Source of the DNA: Afipia sp. Root123D2
GTDB lineage: Bacteria > Pseudomonadota > Alphaproteobacteria > Rhizobiales > Xanthobacteraceae
Direction of reading: 5' to 3'
Length of the DNA: 64,000 nt
NCBI RefSeq assembly: GCF_001425835.1
Contig: NZ_LMDP01000001.1
Coordinates: forward strand, 1,055,476-1,119,475
The notes under the pieces were generated by a model that saw only the letters and a program-made list of their open reading frames with translations, did not search any database and had not been told where the DNA came from. Every line of letters begins with the position of its first letter. The stretch's first letter is position 1. Position numbers and translations under genes: made by a program. Positions 57,366 through 64,000 of this stretch are shown here, piece after piece.

Positions 57366-57590
57366 CGATTTTTCGCGGCCGCGGCCGCGTTCCTGCGGGG
57401 CGAAATTTGAACCTCCCAAAAAGCGCGATCTAGGCCTTTGGCAACATTGCGTCAGGGGTACGATTTTGGCATTGTCCGCGCCGAATTGAGGCGGTTTTGG
57501 CCATTTGGCGGGGCTTGTCTCGTTTTCGCGCTGTCCGCACTCGCGGCTGCACGCGCGTTGGGGAAAACAGCAGAATCTGAGGCAAATTAA

Positions 57591-59711
57591 ATGACAGCAT
57601 TATGGTTGATTGTGCTCGCGGGGGCACTTTCCATTGTTTACGCCATCTGGGCGACGTCGTCGGTGCTCGCGGCCGACGCCGGCAACGCTCGGATGCAGGA
57701 GATCGCGGCGGCGGTGCGCGAAGGCGCGCAGGCCTATCTGAAGCGCCAGTACATGACGATCGCCGTCGTCGGCGTCGTGATCTTTGCCCTGCTGGCCTAC
57801 TTCCTCGGTCTGCTCGTTGCTATCGGCTTCCTGGTCGGCGCGGTGCTGTCGGGCGCGGCGGGCTTCATCGGCATGAACGTCTCGGTGCGCGCCAACGTCC
57901 GGACCGCACAGGCGGCGACCAAGTCGCTCGCCGGCGGTCTTGAACTCGCCTTCAAGGCCGGCGCCATCACCGGCATGCTGGTTGCGGGTCTCGCGCTGCT
58001 CGGCGTCACGCTCTACTTCATCTATCTCACGCAGTTCGCGGGCCTCGCGGTCAACAGCCGCGTTGTCATCGACTCGCTGGTGGCACTCGGCTTCGGCGCA
58101 TCGCTGATCTCGATCTTTGCCCGTCTCGGCGGCGGCATCTTCACCAAGGGTGCGGACGTCGGCGGCGATCTCGTCGGCAAGGTCGAAGCCGGCATTCCGG
58201 AAGACGATCCGCGCAACCCGGCCACCATCGCCGACAACGTCGGTGACAACGTCGGCGATTGCGCCGGCATGGCCGCCGACCTGTTCGAGACCTACGCCGT
58301 GACCGCGGTCGCGACCATGGTTCTGGCCGCGATCTTCTTCGCCAAGTCGGCGTTGCTGGCGAACGTGATGACCCTGCCGCTCGCCATCGGCGGCATCTGC
58401 ATCATCACCTCGATCATCGGCACCTTCTTCGTCAAACTCGGCGCCAGTCAGTCGATCATGGGCGCGCTCTACAAGGGACTGATCGCCACCGGCGTTCTGT
58501 CGCTGGTCGGCGTTGCGTTCGTCATCCATCAGCTGATCGGCTTCGGCCCGCTCGCCGGCGTCGACTACACCGGCCTTGCGCTGTTCGAGTGCGGCGTGGT
58601 CGGGCTCGCGGTGACAGGTTTGATCATCTGGATCACCGAATACTACACCGGCACCGATTTCCGCCCGGTGAAGTCGATCGCCCAGTCGTCGGTGACCGGT
58701 CACGGCACCAACGTCATTCAGGGTCTCGCGATCTCGATGGAATCGACGGCGCTGCCGGCGATCGTCATCATCGCGGGCATCCTGATCACCTACAGCCTCG
58801 CAGGTCTGTTCGGCATCGCGATCGCGACCACCACCATGCTGGCGCTGGCTGGCATGATCGTTGCGCTCGACGCCTTCGGCCCGGTCACCGACAACGCCGG
58901 TGGCATCGCGGAAATGGCCGGTCTTCCGAAGGAAGTCCGCAAGGCCACCGACGCGCTCGATGCTGTCGGCAACACCACCAAGGCGGTCACCAAGGGTTAT
59001 GCGATCGGCTCCGCCGGTCTCGGCGCTCTGGTGCTGTTTGCGGCCTACAATCAGGACCTGAAGTTCTTCATCGCCGATTCCGCGAACCATCCGTACTTCG
59101 CCGGCGTGTCGCCTGACTTCTCCCTGAACAGCCCGTACGTGGTTGTCGGCCTGCTGTTCGGCGGCCTGCTGCCGTATCTGTTCGGCGCGATGGGCATGAC
59201 CGCGGTGGGCCGTGCGGCCGGCGCGATCGTCGAGGAAGTGCGTCGTCAGTTCCGCGAGAAGCCGGGCATCATGAAGGGCACCGACAAGCCGGACTACGGC
59301 AGGGCGGTCGATCTTCTGACCAAGGCCGCGATCAAGGAAATGATCATTCCGTCGCTGCTCCCGGTGCTGTCGCCGATCTTCGTCTACTTCGTGATCTACG
59401 CGATCGCGGGTGGCGGTGCGGCCGGCAAGTCGGCGGCGTTCTCGGCGGTCGGCGCGATGTTGCTCGGCGTGATCGTGACCGGTCTGTTCGTCGCGATCTC
59501 GATGACCTCGGGCGGCGGCGCCTGGGATAACGCCAAGAAGTACATCGAGGACGGCCATCACGGCGGCAAGGGTTCCGACGCTCACAAGGCGGCGGTGACC
59601 GGCGACACCGTCGGCGATCCCTACAAGGATACGGCAGGTCCGGCGGTCAACCCGATGATCAAGATCACCAACATCGTGGCACTGCTGCTGCTGGCGATCC
59701 TCGCGCACTAA
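57591..59711 (+). CDS. hppA: K+-independent proton-pumping pyrophosphatase
   Basis: A 706-residue membrane pyrophosphatase with about 16 helices, coupling pyrophosphate hydrolysis to proton export. The substrate site [20 protein letters not shown] and [20 protein letters not shown], plus the later DNAGGIAEM and [14 protein letters not shown], are complete. The motif [10 protein letters not shown] has lysine at 464 instead of the alanine of K+-dependent enzymes, marking the K+-independent class. It is followed by a strong terminator. A 225-base leader separates it from thiL. Confidence 0.97.
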   Translation: MTALWLIVLAGALSIVYAIWATSSVLAADAGNARMQEIAAAVREGAQAYLKRQYMTIAVVGVVIFALLAYFLGLLVAIGFLVGAVLSGAAGFIGMNVSVRANVRTAQAATKSLAGGLELAFKAGAITGMLVAGLALLGVTLYFIYLTQFAGLAVNSRVVIDSLVALGFGASLISIFARLGGGIFTKGADVGGDLVGKVEAGIPEDDPRNPATIADNVGDNVGDCAGMAADLFETYAVTAVATMVLAAIFFAKSALLANVMTLPLAIGGICIITSIIGTFFVKLGASQSIMGALYKGLIATGVLSLVGVAFVIHQLIGFGPLAGVDYTGLALFECGVVGLAVTGLIIWITEYYTGTDFRPVKSIAQSSVTGHGTNVIQGLAISMESTALPAIVIIAGILITYSLAGLFGIAIATTTMLALAGMIVALDAFGPVTDNAGGIAEMAGLPKEVRKATDALDAVGNTTKAVTKGYAIGSAGLGALVLFAAYNQDLKFFIADSANHPYFAGVSPDFSLNSPYVVVGLLFGGLLPYLFGAMGMTAVGRAAGAIVEEVRRQFREKPGIMKGTDKPDYGRAVDLLTKAAIKEMIIPSLLPVLSPIFVYFVIYAIAGGGAAGKSAAFSAVGAMLLGVIVTGLFVAISMTSGGGAWDNAKKYIEDGHHGGKGSDAHKAAVTGDTVGDPYKDTAGPAVNPMIKITNIVALLLLAILAH

Positions 59712-59734
59712 GCGCAAGCGATCTCGAAACAATC

Positions 59735-59764
59735 AAAGCCCGCGGTTTTGCCGCGGGCTTTTTG
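59735..59764 (+). terminator. Strong terminator after hppA
   Basis: Perfect 11-bp stem AAAGCCCGCGG-TTTTG-CCGCGGGCTTT continuing into TTT. Classic intrinsic terminator. Confidence 0.95.
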
Positions 59765-59923
59765 TTTGTGCGGGCGATCGCGGCGAATCGCTGCCGATTT
59801 GTGACAATTTGACGGAACGCACCGCCGCGTTTTTGACATCGACGTGCGGAAACCTGACGCATTGGCTGCGTTATTGGCTGATGGGTTTGAACCGTACGGC
59901 TTGCGATTCAAGGGAGCGATGTC

Positions 59924-60076
59924 ATGGCAGCAGATAATGGCGATCCGTTCGAGCAGGGCAAACTCGCGCGCTACAACAATGAGCCGCGCAACAACCCGTA
60001 TCCGAGGGATTCCGAGCAGCATGCGCGCTGGGAAGCCGGCTATAAATTCGTCGAGCAAGGGCTGACCGCGGTGTGA
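59924..60076 (+). CDS. Rmf/CrpP-like small protein (50 aa)
   Basis: A 50-residue soluble protein, MAADNGDPFEQGKLARYNNE followed by PRNNPYPRDSEQHARWEAGY and KFVEQGLTAV. The G..A.....NPYP..S..H..W..GY pattern is that of the Rmf/CrpP fold group related to ribosome modulation factor. A good AAGGGAG site lies 7 bases before the ATG. Members may inactivate ribosomes in stationary phase; some relatives (CrpP) were reported to modify ciprofloxacin. Which applies is unknown. It stands alone after the hppA terminator. Confidence 0.75.
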   Translation: MAADNGDPFEQGKLARYNNEPRNNPYPRDSEQHARWEAGYKFVEQGLTAV

Positions 60077-60140
60077 GCGGTTCGTCTCGGCCGATCATGC
60101 GAGGTTTGCGGCGTCGCGTGGTCTTTCGAACCGATGAAAA

Positions 60141-60617
60141 TCAGCGCGGACTGATGATCTTGAACAGCGGCGTCAGATAGCTCAGCTCCTGACCGCTGGT
60201 CGGTGTTGTGCGGCTGATAAAGTCGAAGATGCGGCCATCCTGCAGGCCGTAATTCGCGATCCGCTGCACCCGGCGATCCTTGTCGAAATAGATGGCGATC
60301 ACGCGCTGGTCGACGACCTGCTGATGCAGGAAGGCGACCTTCCGCTCGGACCGCTGCGAGATGTAATAGAAGACCTCGCCGCTCAGGGTGGCGACGGTGG
60401 AGGGGGTGCCCATCACGATCAGCACCTGGTCCTGGCTCGCGCCGATCGGAATCTGTTCGAGCGCACCCGGAGGAAGGATATAACCCTTCTGGAACTGTTC
60501 GCCGGTGCAGGCGGCAAGGGTCGCGCCGGTCAGAATCACGGCCGCAGCCCGCAGCGCGGACCGGCGGGTGAGGCGGTTTTCACCGGCTTTCGACGTTTTT
60601 TGAACGATCAAGGTCAT
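60141..60617 (-). CDS. bamE: Outer-membrane assembly lipoprotein BamE
   Basis: A 158-residue SmpA/OmlA protein of the BAM complex. The signal peptide ends in LAAC, with the lipidated cysteine at residue 37. The BamE fold shows LEQIPIGASQDQVLIVMGTP, SGEVFYYISQRSERK and VIAIYFDKDRRVQRIANY. I use the ATG at 60617; a longer frame upstream overlaps the divergent gene. It helps insert proteins such as the two porins in this window. Divergent from the bc1 chaperone gene. Confidence 0.93.
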   Translation of the reverse strand: MTLIVQKTSKAGENRLTRRSALRAAAVILTGATLAACTGEQFQKGYILPPGALEQIPIGASQDQVLIVMGTPSTVATLSGEVFYYISQRSERKVAFLHQQVVDQRVIAIYFDKDRRVQRIANYGLQDGRIFDFISRTTPTSGQELSYLTPLFKIISPR

Positions 60618-60734
60618 TGCAGAAACTGCGCCTTCCTCTTGCATCGCGCGGAGGGTTGACGTACCCGGCAGGACTTCCAATTGCAACAGGCCGGGTGTCG
60701 CCGATGACAGCGACTGGCCCGATCGGAACCGAAA

Positions 60735-61292
60735 ATGCTTTGGCCCTTCAATCGCTTCAGGAATCCCAGCCTGCCGTCGCGCGGCACCATTGAAGCCATC
60801 TATGGCATGATCGTGGCGCAAGCGCGAGAACCGGCATTTTACGCCACCCTCAACGTTCGAGACACCGTGGACGGCCGTTTCGATATGGTGGTGCTTCATT
60901 TGTGGATGGTGCTGCGGCACCTGCGCACGACCGATGGCGGCGACAGCCTGTCACAGGGCTTGTTCGACCGCTTCTGCGAGGACATGGACGGCAATCTGCG
61001 CGAGATGGGGGTTGGGGACCTGACGGTGCCGAAGCGGATGCAGGCCTTCGGTGAGGCGTTCTATGGCCGCACGGCGGCTTACGATCTGGCGCTCGCCGGC
61101 GGCGAGGACGATCTCGCACAGTCCATCGGACGCAATGTCCTGAATGGCGCACACCCCGATAGCGCTCGTTTGCTGGCGCGGTACGTGCTGGCAGTGGTGG
61201 CGGCTCTCGCGCCGGCCGATGGTGCGGCCCTGGCCGCGGGGACGTGGCATTTTCCGCAACCGATCGTGCCACAGCCTGCTGGCGCATCCTGA
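60735..61292 (+). CDS. Ubiquinol-cytochrome c chaperone family protein
   Basis: A 185-residue homologue of yeast Cbp3, needed for cytochrome bc1 assembly. TIEAIYGMIVAQAREPAFYA, FDMVVLHLWMVLRHLR, LSQGLFDRFCEDMDGNLREM and MQAFGEAFYGRTAAYDLAL are the family blocks. It diverges from bamE and is followed 7 bases later by the DUF177 gene, an arrangement conserved across Hyphomicrobiales. Confidence 0.93.
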   Translation: MLWPFNRFRNPSLPSRGTIEAIYGMIVAQAREPAFYATLNVRDTVDGRFDMVVLHLWMVLRHLRTTDGGDSLSQGLFDRFCEDMDGNLREMGVGDLTVPKRMQAFGEAFYGRTAAYDLALAGGEDDLAQSIGRNVLNGAHPDSARLLARYVLAVVAALAPADGAALAAGTWHFPQPIVPQPAGAS

Positions 61293-61299
61293 AACGATC

Positions 61300-61920
61300 A
61301 TGAGCAAGGGACCTCCGATGGCTGGCAAGCCCACCGCTGAAAAAACGCCCCGCAAGGACCTCGCGTGGAGCGTCCCTGTGATGATCGCGCAGATTCCCGA
61401 AGGCGGATCTCATGTCGTCCTCGAAGCCGATGCGAAGCAGCGTGCGGCGCTGGCGGCGCTCGCCGGCCTGCGCGACGTCAGCGACGCCAGCGCGTCGTTC
61501 GATCTGGCCCATACGGGAAACGGCACGGTGCACGTGGTAGGACGAGTCCGGGCGCGGGTCGGGCAGACATGCGTTGTGACGCTCGATCCGATCGAGAACG
61601 ACATCGATGAGGCGGTCGACGTGACATTCGCGCCGCCATCCGACGAGCCGGTCTCGCATGCGCGTCTGCCCGCGTCGGGCGAGGAGGGCGATCTCGAAAT
61701 TCCCGACCCCCCGGAGCCGATTGTCGGAGGTGCCATCGATCTCGGCCGTCTGGCGGCGGATTTTCTGTTTTTGGGAATTGATCCCTATCCGCGCAAGCCG
61801 GATGCGGTTTTCGACCTGCCGCCGATCGCAGACGACCCCGAGGATCATCCGTTTGCCGCGCTGAAGGCGCTCAAGGGCGCGCCGCCGCAGGAGTCGGGTC
61901 AAAAGCCTAAGAAAAAGTAG
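61300..61920 (+). CDS. DUF177/YceD family protein
   Basis: A 206-residue YceD-type protein. WSVPVMIAQIPEGGSHVVLE begins the domain, VRARVGQTCVVTLDPIENDI is the conserved heart, and the acidic ...DPPEPIVGGAIDLGRLAADF then LFLGIDPYPRKP follow. Family members are associated with 23S rRNA accumulation. I choose the ATG at 61300, matching relatives starting MSK; 61318 is possible. It commonly precedes plsX in proteobacteria, as here. Confidence 0.9.
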   Translation: MSKGPPMAGKPTAEKTPRKDLAWSVPVMIAQIPEGGSHVVLEADAKQRAALAALAGLRDVSDASASFDLAHTGNGTVHVVGRVRARVGQTCVVTLDPIENDIDEAVDVTFAPPSDEPVSHARLPASGEEGDLEIPDPPEPIVGGAIDLGRLAADFLFLGIDPYPRKPDAVFDLPPIADDPEDHPFAALKALKGAPPQESGQKPKKK

Positions 61921-62074
61921 GACTCACAGCTGCGTGGCTGGCCTCGCTTGAGAATGCAGTCAAGATCAAGACAGGCCGGTCAAGATGTTGTATCGCCTCA
62001 GGGAAGCGTTATTGTTGCAGCCCCGGCTGCGGTCAGCCATTCGGCCGTAAAAGATCAGGTTTCCGGAACGACCC

Positions 62075-63136
62075 ATGCCGCAAAAGGTTCGAATTGCGCT
62101 AGACGCCATGGGCGGCGACTTCGGCGCATCGGTGGTCGTTCCCGGCGCGGGAATTTCACTGACCCGACACCCCGACACCGAGTTTCTGCTGTTCGGCGAC
62201 AGCGCGCTCATCAACAAGCAACTCGACGCTCATCCGGCGATGAAGGCGGCCTCGCGCGTCTTTCATACCGACGTCGCGGTCACCATGGACGAGAAGCCGA
62301 GCCAGGCGCTGCGCCGCGGCCGCAAGACATCGTCGATGTGGCTTGCGCTCGATGCGGTGAAAAAGGGCGAGGCCGACGTCGCGGTATCGGCCGGCAACAC
62401 AGGCGCGCTGATGGCGATGGCCCGGTTCAACCTGCGAATGCTGCCCGGCATCGATCGCCCGGCAATCGCCTGCGCCTGGCCGACGGTGCGCGGTGAGTCG
62501 GTTGTGCTCGATGTCGGCGCCTCGATCGGCGGTGATGCCCAGCATCTGGCGTCGCTGGCGATCATGGGCAGCGCGATGGCCCGGGTGCTGTTCGATCTCG
62601 AGCGCCCGACGGTCGGGCTTCTCAATATCGGTGTTGAGGAAGTCAAAGGGGTCGAGGAAGTCCGCGGCGCGGCGGAATTGCTGCGAAGCATGAACCTGCC
62701 GCAGCTCGATTTCATCGGTTTCGTGGAGGGCGACGGCATCGGGAAGGGTGCCGCCGACGTCATCGTCACCGAGGGTTTCAGCGGCAATATCGCGCTGAAG
62801 AGTGCGGAGGGAACCGCCCGCCAGATCGCCGAGTATCTGCGCAGCGCCATGGGACGGACCTGGCGCTCCCGGCTCGGCTATCTGTTCGCGCGCGGCGCCT
62901 TCAACGCCCTGCGCGACAAGATGGACCCGCGCAAGGTCAATGGCGGCGTCTTCCTCGGGCTGAACGGCGTGGTGATCAAGAGCCATGGCGGCACCGATGC
63001 CGAAGGCTTTGCCTCGGCTGTCGATGTTGGCTATGACATGGTCCGCTACGATCTCCTGACCAAGATCAATCAAACTCTCAACCGTGACGGCGGCGCCCTT
63101 GCTCGGGCGCCGGACGCGCAGGAGGCTGTCTCGTGA
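62075..63136 (+). CDS. plsX: Phosphate acyltransferase PlsX
   Basis: A 353-residue enzyme forming acyl-phosphate from acyl-ACP for Pls[21 protein letters not shown] at the start, [16 protein letters not shown]-like [18 protein letters not shown], and [19 protein letters not shown] are typical. GNMDP-like and [18 protein letters not shown] at the C-terminus complete the family. Its stop overlaps the GTG start of fabH by four bases. Its partner plsY is near the left end of this window. Confidence 0.97.
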   Translation: MPQKVRIALDAMGGDFGASVVVPGAGISLTRHPDTEFLLFGDSALINKQLDAHPAMKAASRVFHTDVAVTMDEKPSQALRRGRKTSSMWLALDAVKKGEADVAVSAGNTGALMAMARFNLRMLPGIDRPAIACAWPTVRGESVVLDVGASIGGDAQHLASLAIMGSAMARVLFDLERPTVGLLNIGVEEVKGVEEVRGAAELLRSMNLPQLDFIGFVEGDGIGKGAADVIVTEGFSGNIALKSAEGTARQIAEYLRSAMGRTWRSRLGYLFARGAFNALRDKMDPRKVNGGVFLGLNGVVIKSHGGTDAEGFASAVDVGYDMVRYDLLTKINQTLNRDGGALARAPDAQEAVS

Positions 63137-64000
63137 CTGTGTTGCGTTCGGTTGTGCTTGGCTATGGCTCCTATCTGCCCGAGCGCATTTTGACCAATGC
63201 CGAACTGGCCAAGATGGTCGACACCTCCGATGAATGGATCGTTCAGCGCACCGGGATCAGGCAGCGCCACATCGCAGCGGACGGCGAGTTTACCTCCCAT
63301 CTCGGTCTCAGGGCGGCGCAGGCGGCCATTGCCAAGGCCGGAATCGACGCGCAGTCGATCGATCTGATCGTGCTGGCGACCTCGACGCCCGACAACACGT
63401 TTCCGGCGACTGCAGTTTCTATTCAGAACGGGCTTGGCATCAATCACGGTGCCGCGTTCGACCTGCAGGCGGTCTGCTCGGGCTTTATCTTCGGGCTCGC
63501 GACAGCCGACAATTTCCTCAAGTCGGGAGCTTTCAAGCGCGCGCTGGTGATCGGCGCCGAGACGTTTTCGCGGATCCTCGACTGGAACGACCGTGGCACG
63601 TGCGTTCTGTTCGGGGACGGTGCCGGCGCGGTGGTGCTCGATGCCCAACCGCAGCCCGGCAAGACGTCTGATCGCGGCATCCTGACCACGCATCTGCGCT
63701 CTGACGGCCGCCACAAGGACAAACTGTTCGTCGATGGCGGACCTTCGAGCACGCAAACGGTGGGACATCTGCGGATGGAAGGCCGCGAGGTGTTCAAGCA
63801 CGCCGTCGGCATGATCACCGATGTGATCGTCGATGCATTCGAGGCGACGGGAACGACGGCCGATGACATCAACTGGCTGGTTCCGCATCAGGCCAACAAG
63901 CGGATCATCGATGCGTCAGCCAAGAAGCTTCATATTGCGCCGGAGAAGGTGGTTCTGACGGTTGATCGTCATGGCAACACCTCCGCGGCATCGATTCCCC
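63133..64000 (+). CDS. fabH: 3-oxoacyl-[ACP] synthase III (partial at window end)
   Basis: A GTG-initiated FabH, initiating fatty-acid synthesis by condensing acetyl-CoA with malonyl-ACP. The first 289 codons are in the window and the gene runs off the right edge. The catalytic triad is visible: C115 in [12 protein letters not shown]252 in [10 protein letters not shown] and N282 in RHGNTSAAS. It overlaps plsX by four bases, the classic plsX-fabH pair. Only the last 35-40 residues are missing. ihfA and a MerR gene often follow in relatives, but this cannot be seen. Confidence 0.97.
   Translation, partial: MTVLRSVVLGYGSYLPERILTNAELAKMVDTSDEWIVQRTGIRQRHIAADGEFTSHLGLRAAQAAIAKAGIDAQSIDLIVLATSTPDNTFPATAVSIQNGLGINHGAAFDLQAVCSGFIFGLATADNFLKSGAFKRALVIGAETFSRILDWNDRGTCVLFGDGAGAVVLDAQPQPGKTSDRGILTTHLRSDGRHKDKLFVDGGPSSTQTVGHLRMEGREVFKHAVGMITDVIVDAFEATGTTADDINWLVPHQANKRIIDASAKKLHIAPEKVVLTVDRHGNTSAASIP

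Noticed and set aside
57600-59732. A 710-codon open frame antisense to hppA
   Set aside because: It is the complement of a complete, motif-rich pyrophosphatase; its protein is rich in Asp, Arg, His and Gln with no domain, typical of antisense frames in GC-rich DNA.

Overview
The window is 64 kb of GC-rich alphaproteobacterial chromosome. Gene content and order point to the Bradyrhizobium/Nitrobacter/Rhodopseudomonas/Afipia group (Nitrobacteraceae, Hyphomicrobiales). Supporting signs are Omp2b/RopA-type porins beginning ADLP and ending NFRIQRNF, a DUF3551 secreted protein, LdtR beside a small DUF6163-type membrane protein, permuted housekeeping clusters (pyrB-pyrC-plsY-dprA, pdxJ-acpS-lepB-rnc-era-recO, glyA-nrdR-ribD-ribE-ribH-nusB-thiL-hppA, plsX-fabH), and a K+-independent proton-pumping pyrophosphatase. 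I cannot name the genus from sequence alone. Most of the window is core genome. I see no insertion sequence, phage, integrase, CRISPR array or toxin-antitoxin pair.

Layout. 1-1.84 kb: small accessory block with a short conserved hypothetical, an HxlR regulator and a divergent short-chain dehydrogenase sharing a repeat-rich promoter. 1.84-5.9 kb: minus-strand pyrB-pyrC-plsY-dprA operon whose PyrC lacks the metal-binding HxH. 6-12.8 kb: envelope and metabolism genes (VanX-type dipeptidase, AidB-like acyl-CoA dehydrogenase, CPBP protease, AEC transporter, RuvX, nitronate monooxygenase, PAS protein). 12.9-18 kb: gatC, a CLLC small protein, gatA, a patatin lipoprotein and gatB. 18-20.3 kb: a gene-poor stretch with a tiny lysine-rich histone-like gene, a Sel1-like protein and tRNA-Ser(GCT). 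20.3-23.8 kb: two tandem paralogous porins, each ending in a hairpin.

24-32 kb: alpha/beta hydrolase and lytic transglycosylase diverging from dapA-mscL-smpB-peroxiredoxin, then minus-strand small proteins, a family-5 type uracil-DNA glycosylase and a NYN protein. 32.4-40.5 kb: rpoZ, the bifunctional (p)ppGpp enzyme, then pdxJ-acpS-lepB-rnc-era-membrane protein-recO, with 4-8 base overlaps at most junctions from pdxJ to the membrane protein (acpS-lepB and the recO junction have gaps). 40.5-46 kb: YP-rich secreted protein, parC, trmO, RidA-like protein and mntH behind a perfect 21-base dyad. 46-49 kb: a 5'-truncated HxlR fragment, bpt, RDD protein and hemB. 49-51.6 kb: DUF6163-type protein, ldtR and three very short ORFs. 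51.6-59.8 kb: one-carbon, riboflavin and thiamine genes and hppA. 59.9-64 kb: an Rmf/CrpP-like 50-residue gene, bamE, a cytochrome bc1 chaperone, DUF177/YceD, plsX and fabH, which runs off the end.

Themes. Translation and its quality control (gatCAB, smpB, trmO, nusB, rnc, era) sit beside stress and growth control (rsh, the Rmf-like gene, ldtR) and envelope building (plsY, plsX, fabH, acpS, lepB, bamE, porins, slt, dapA). I found no complete undescribed system. The best leads are small or non-canonical items: the HxH-less dihydroorotase, the lysine-rich and Rmf-like mini-genes, the 24-base in-frame duplication, the RidA protein lacking its arginine, the mntH operator, the unknown era-recO membrane protein and the small-ORF/terminator region after ldtR.
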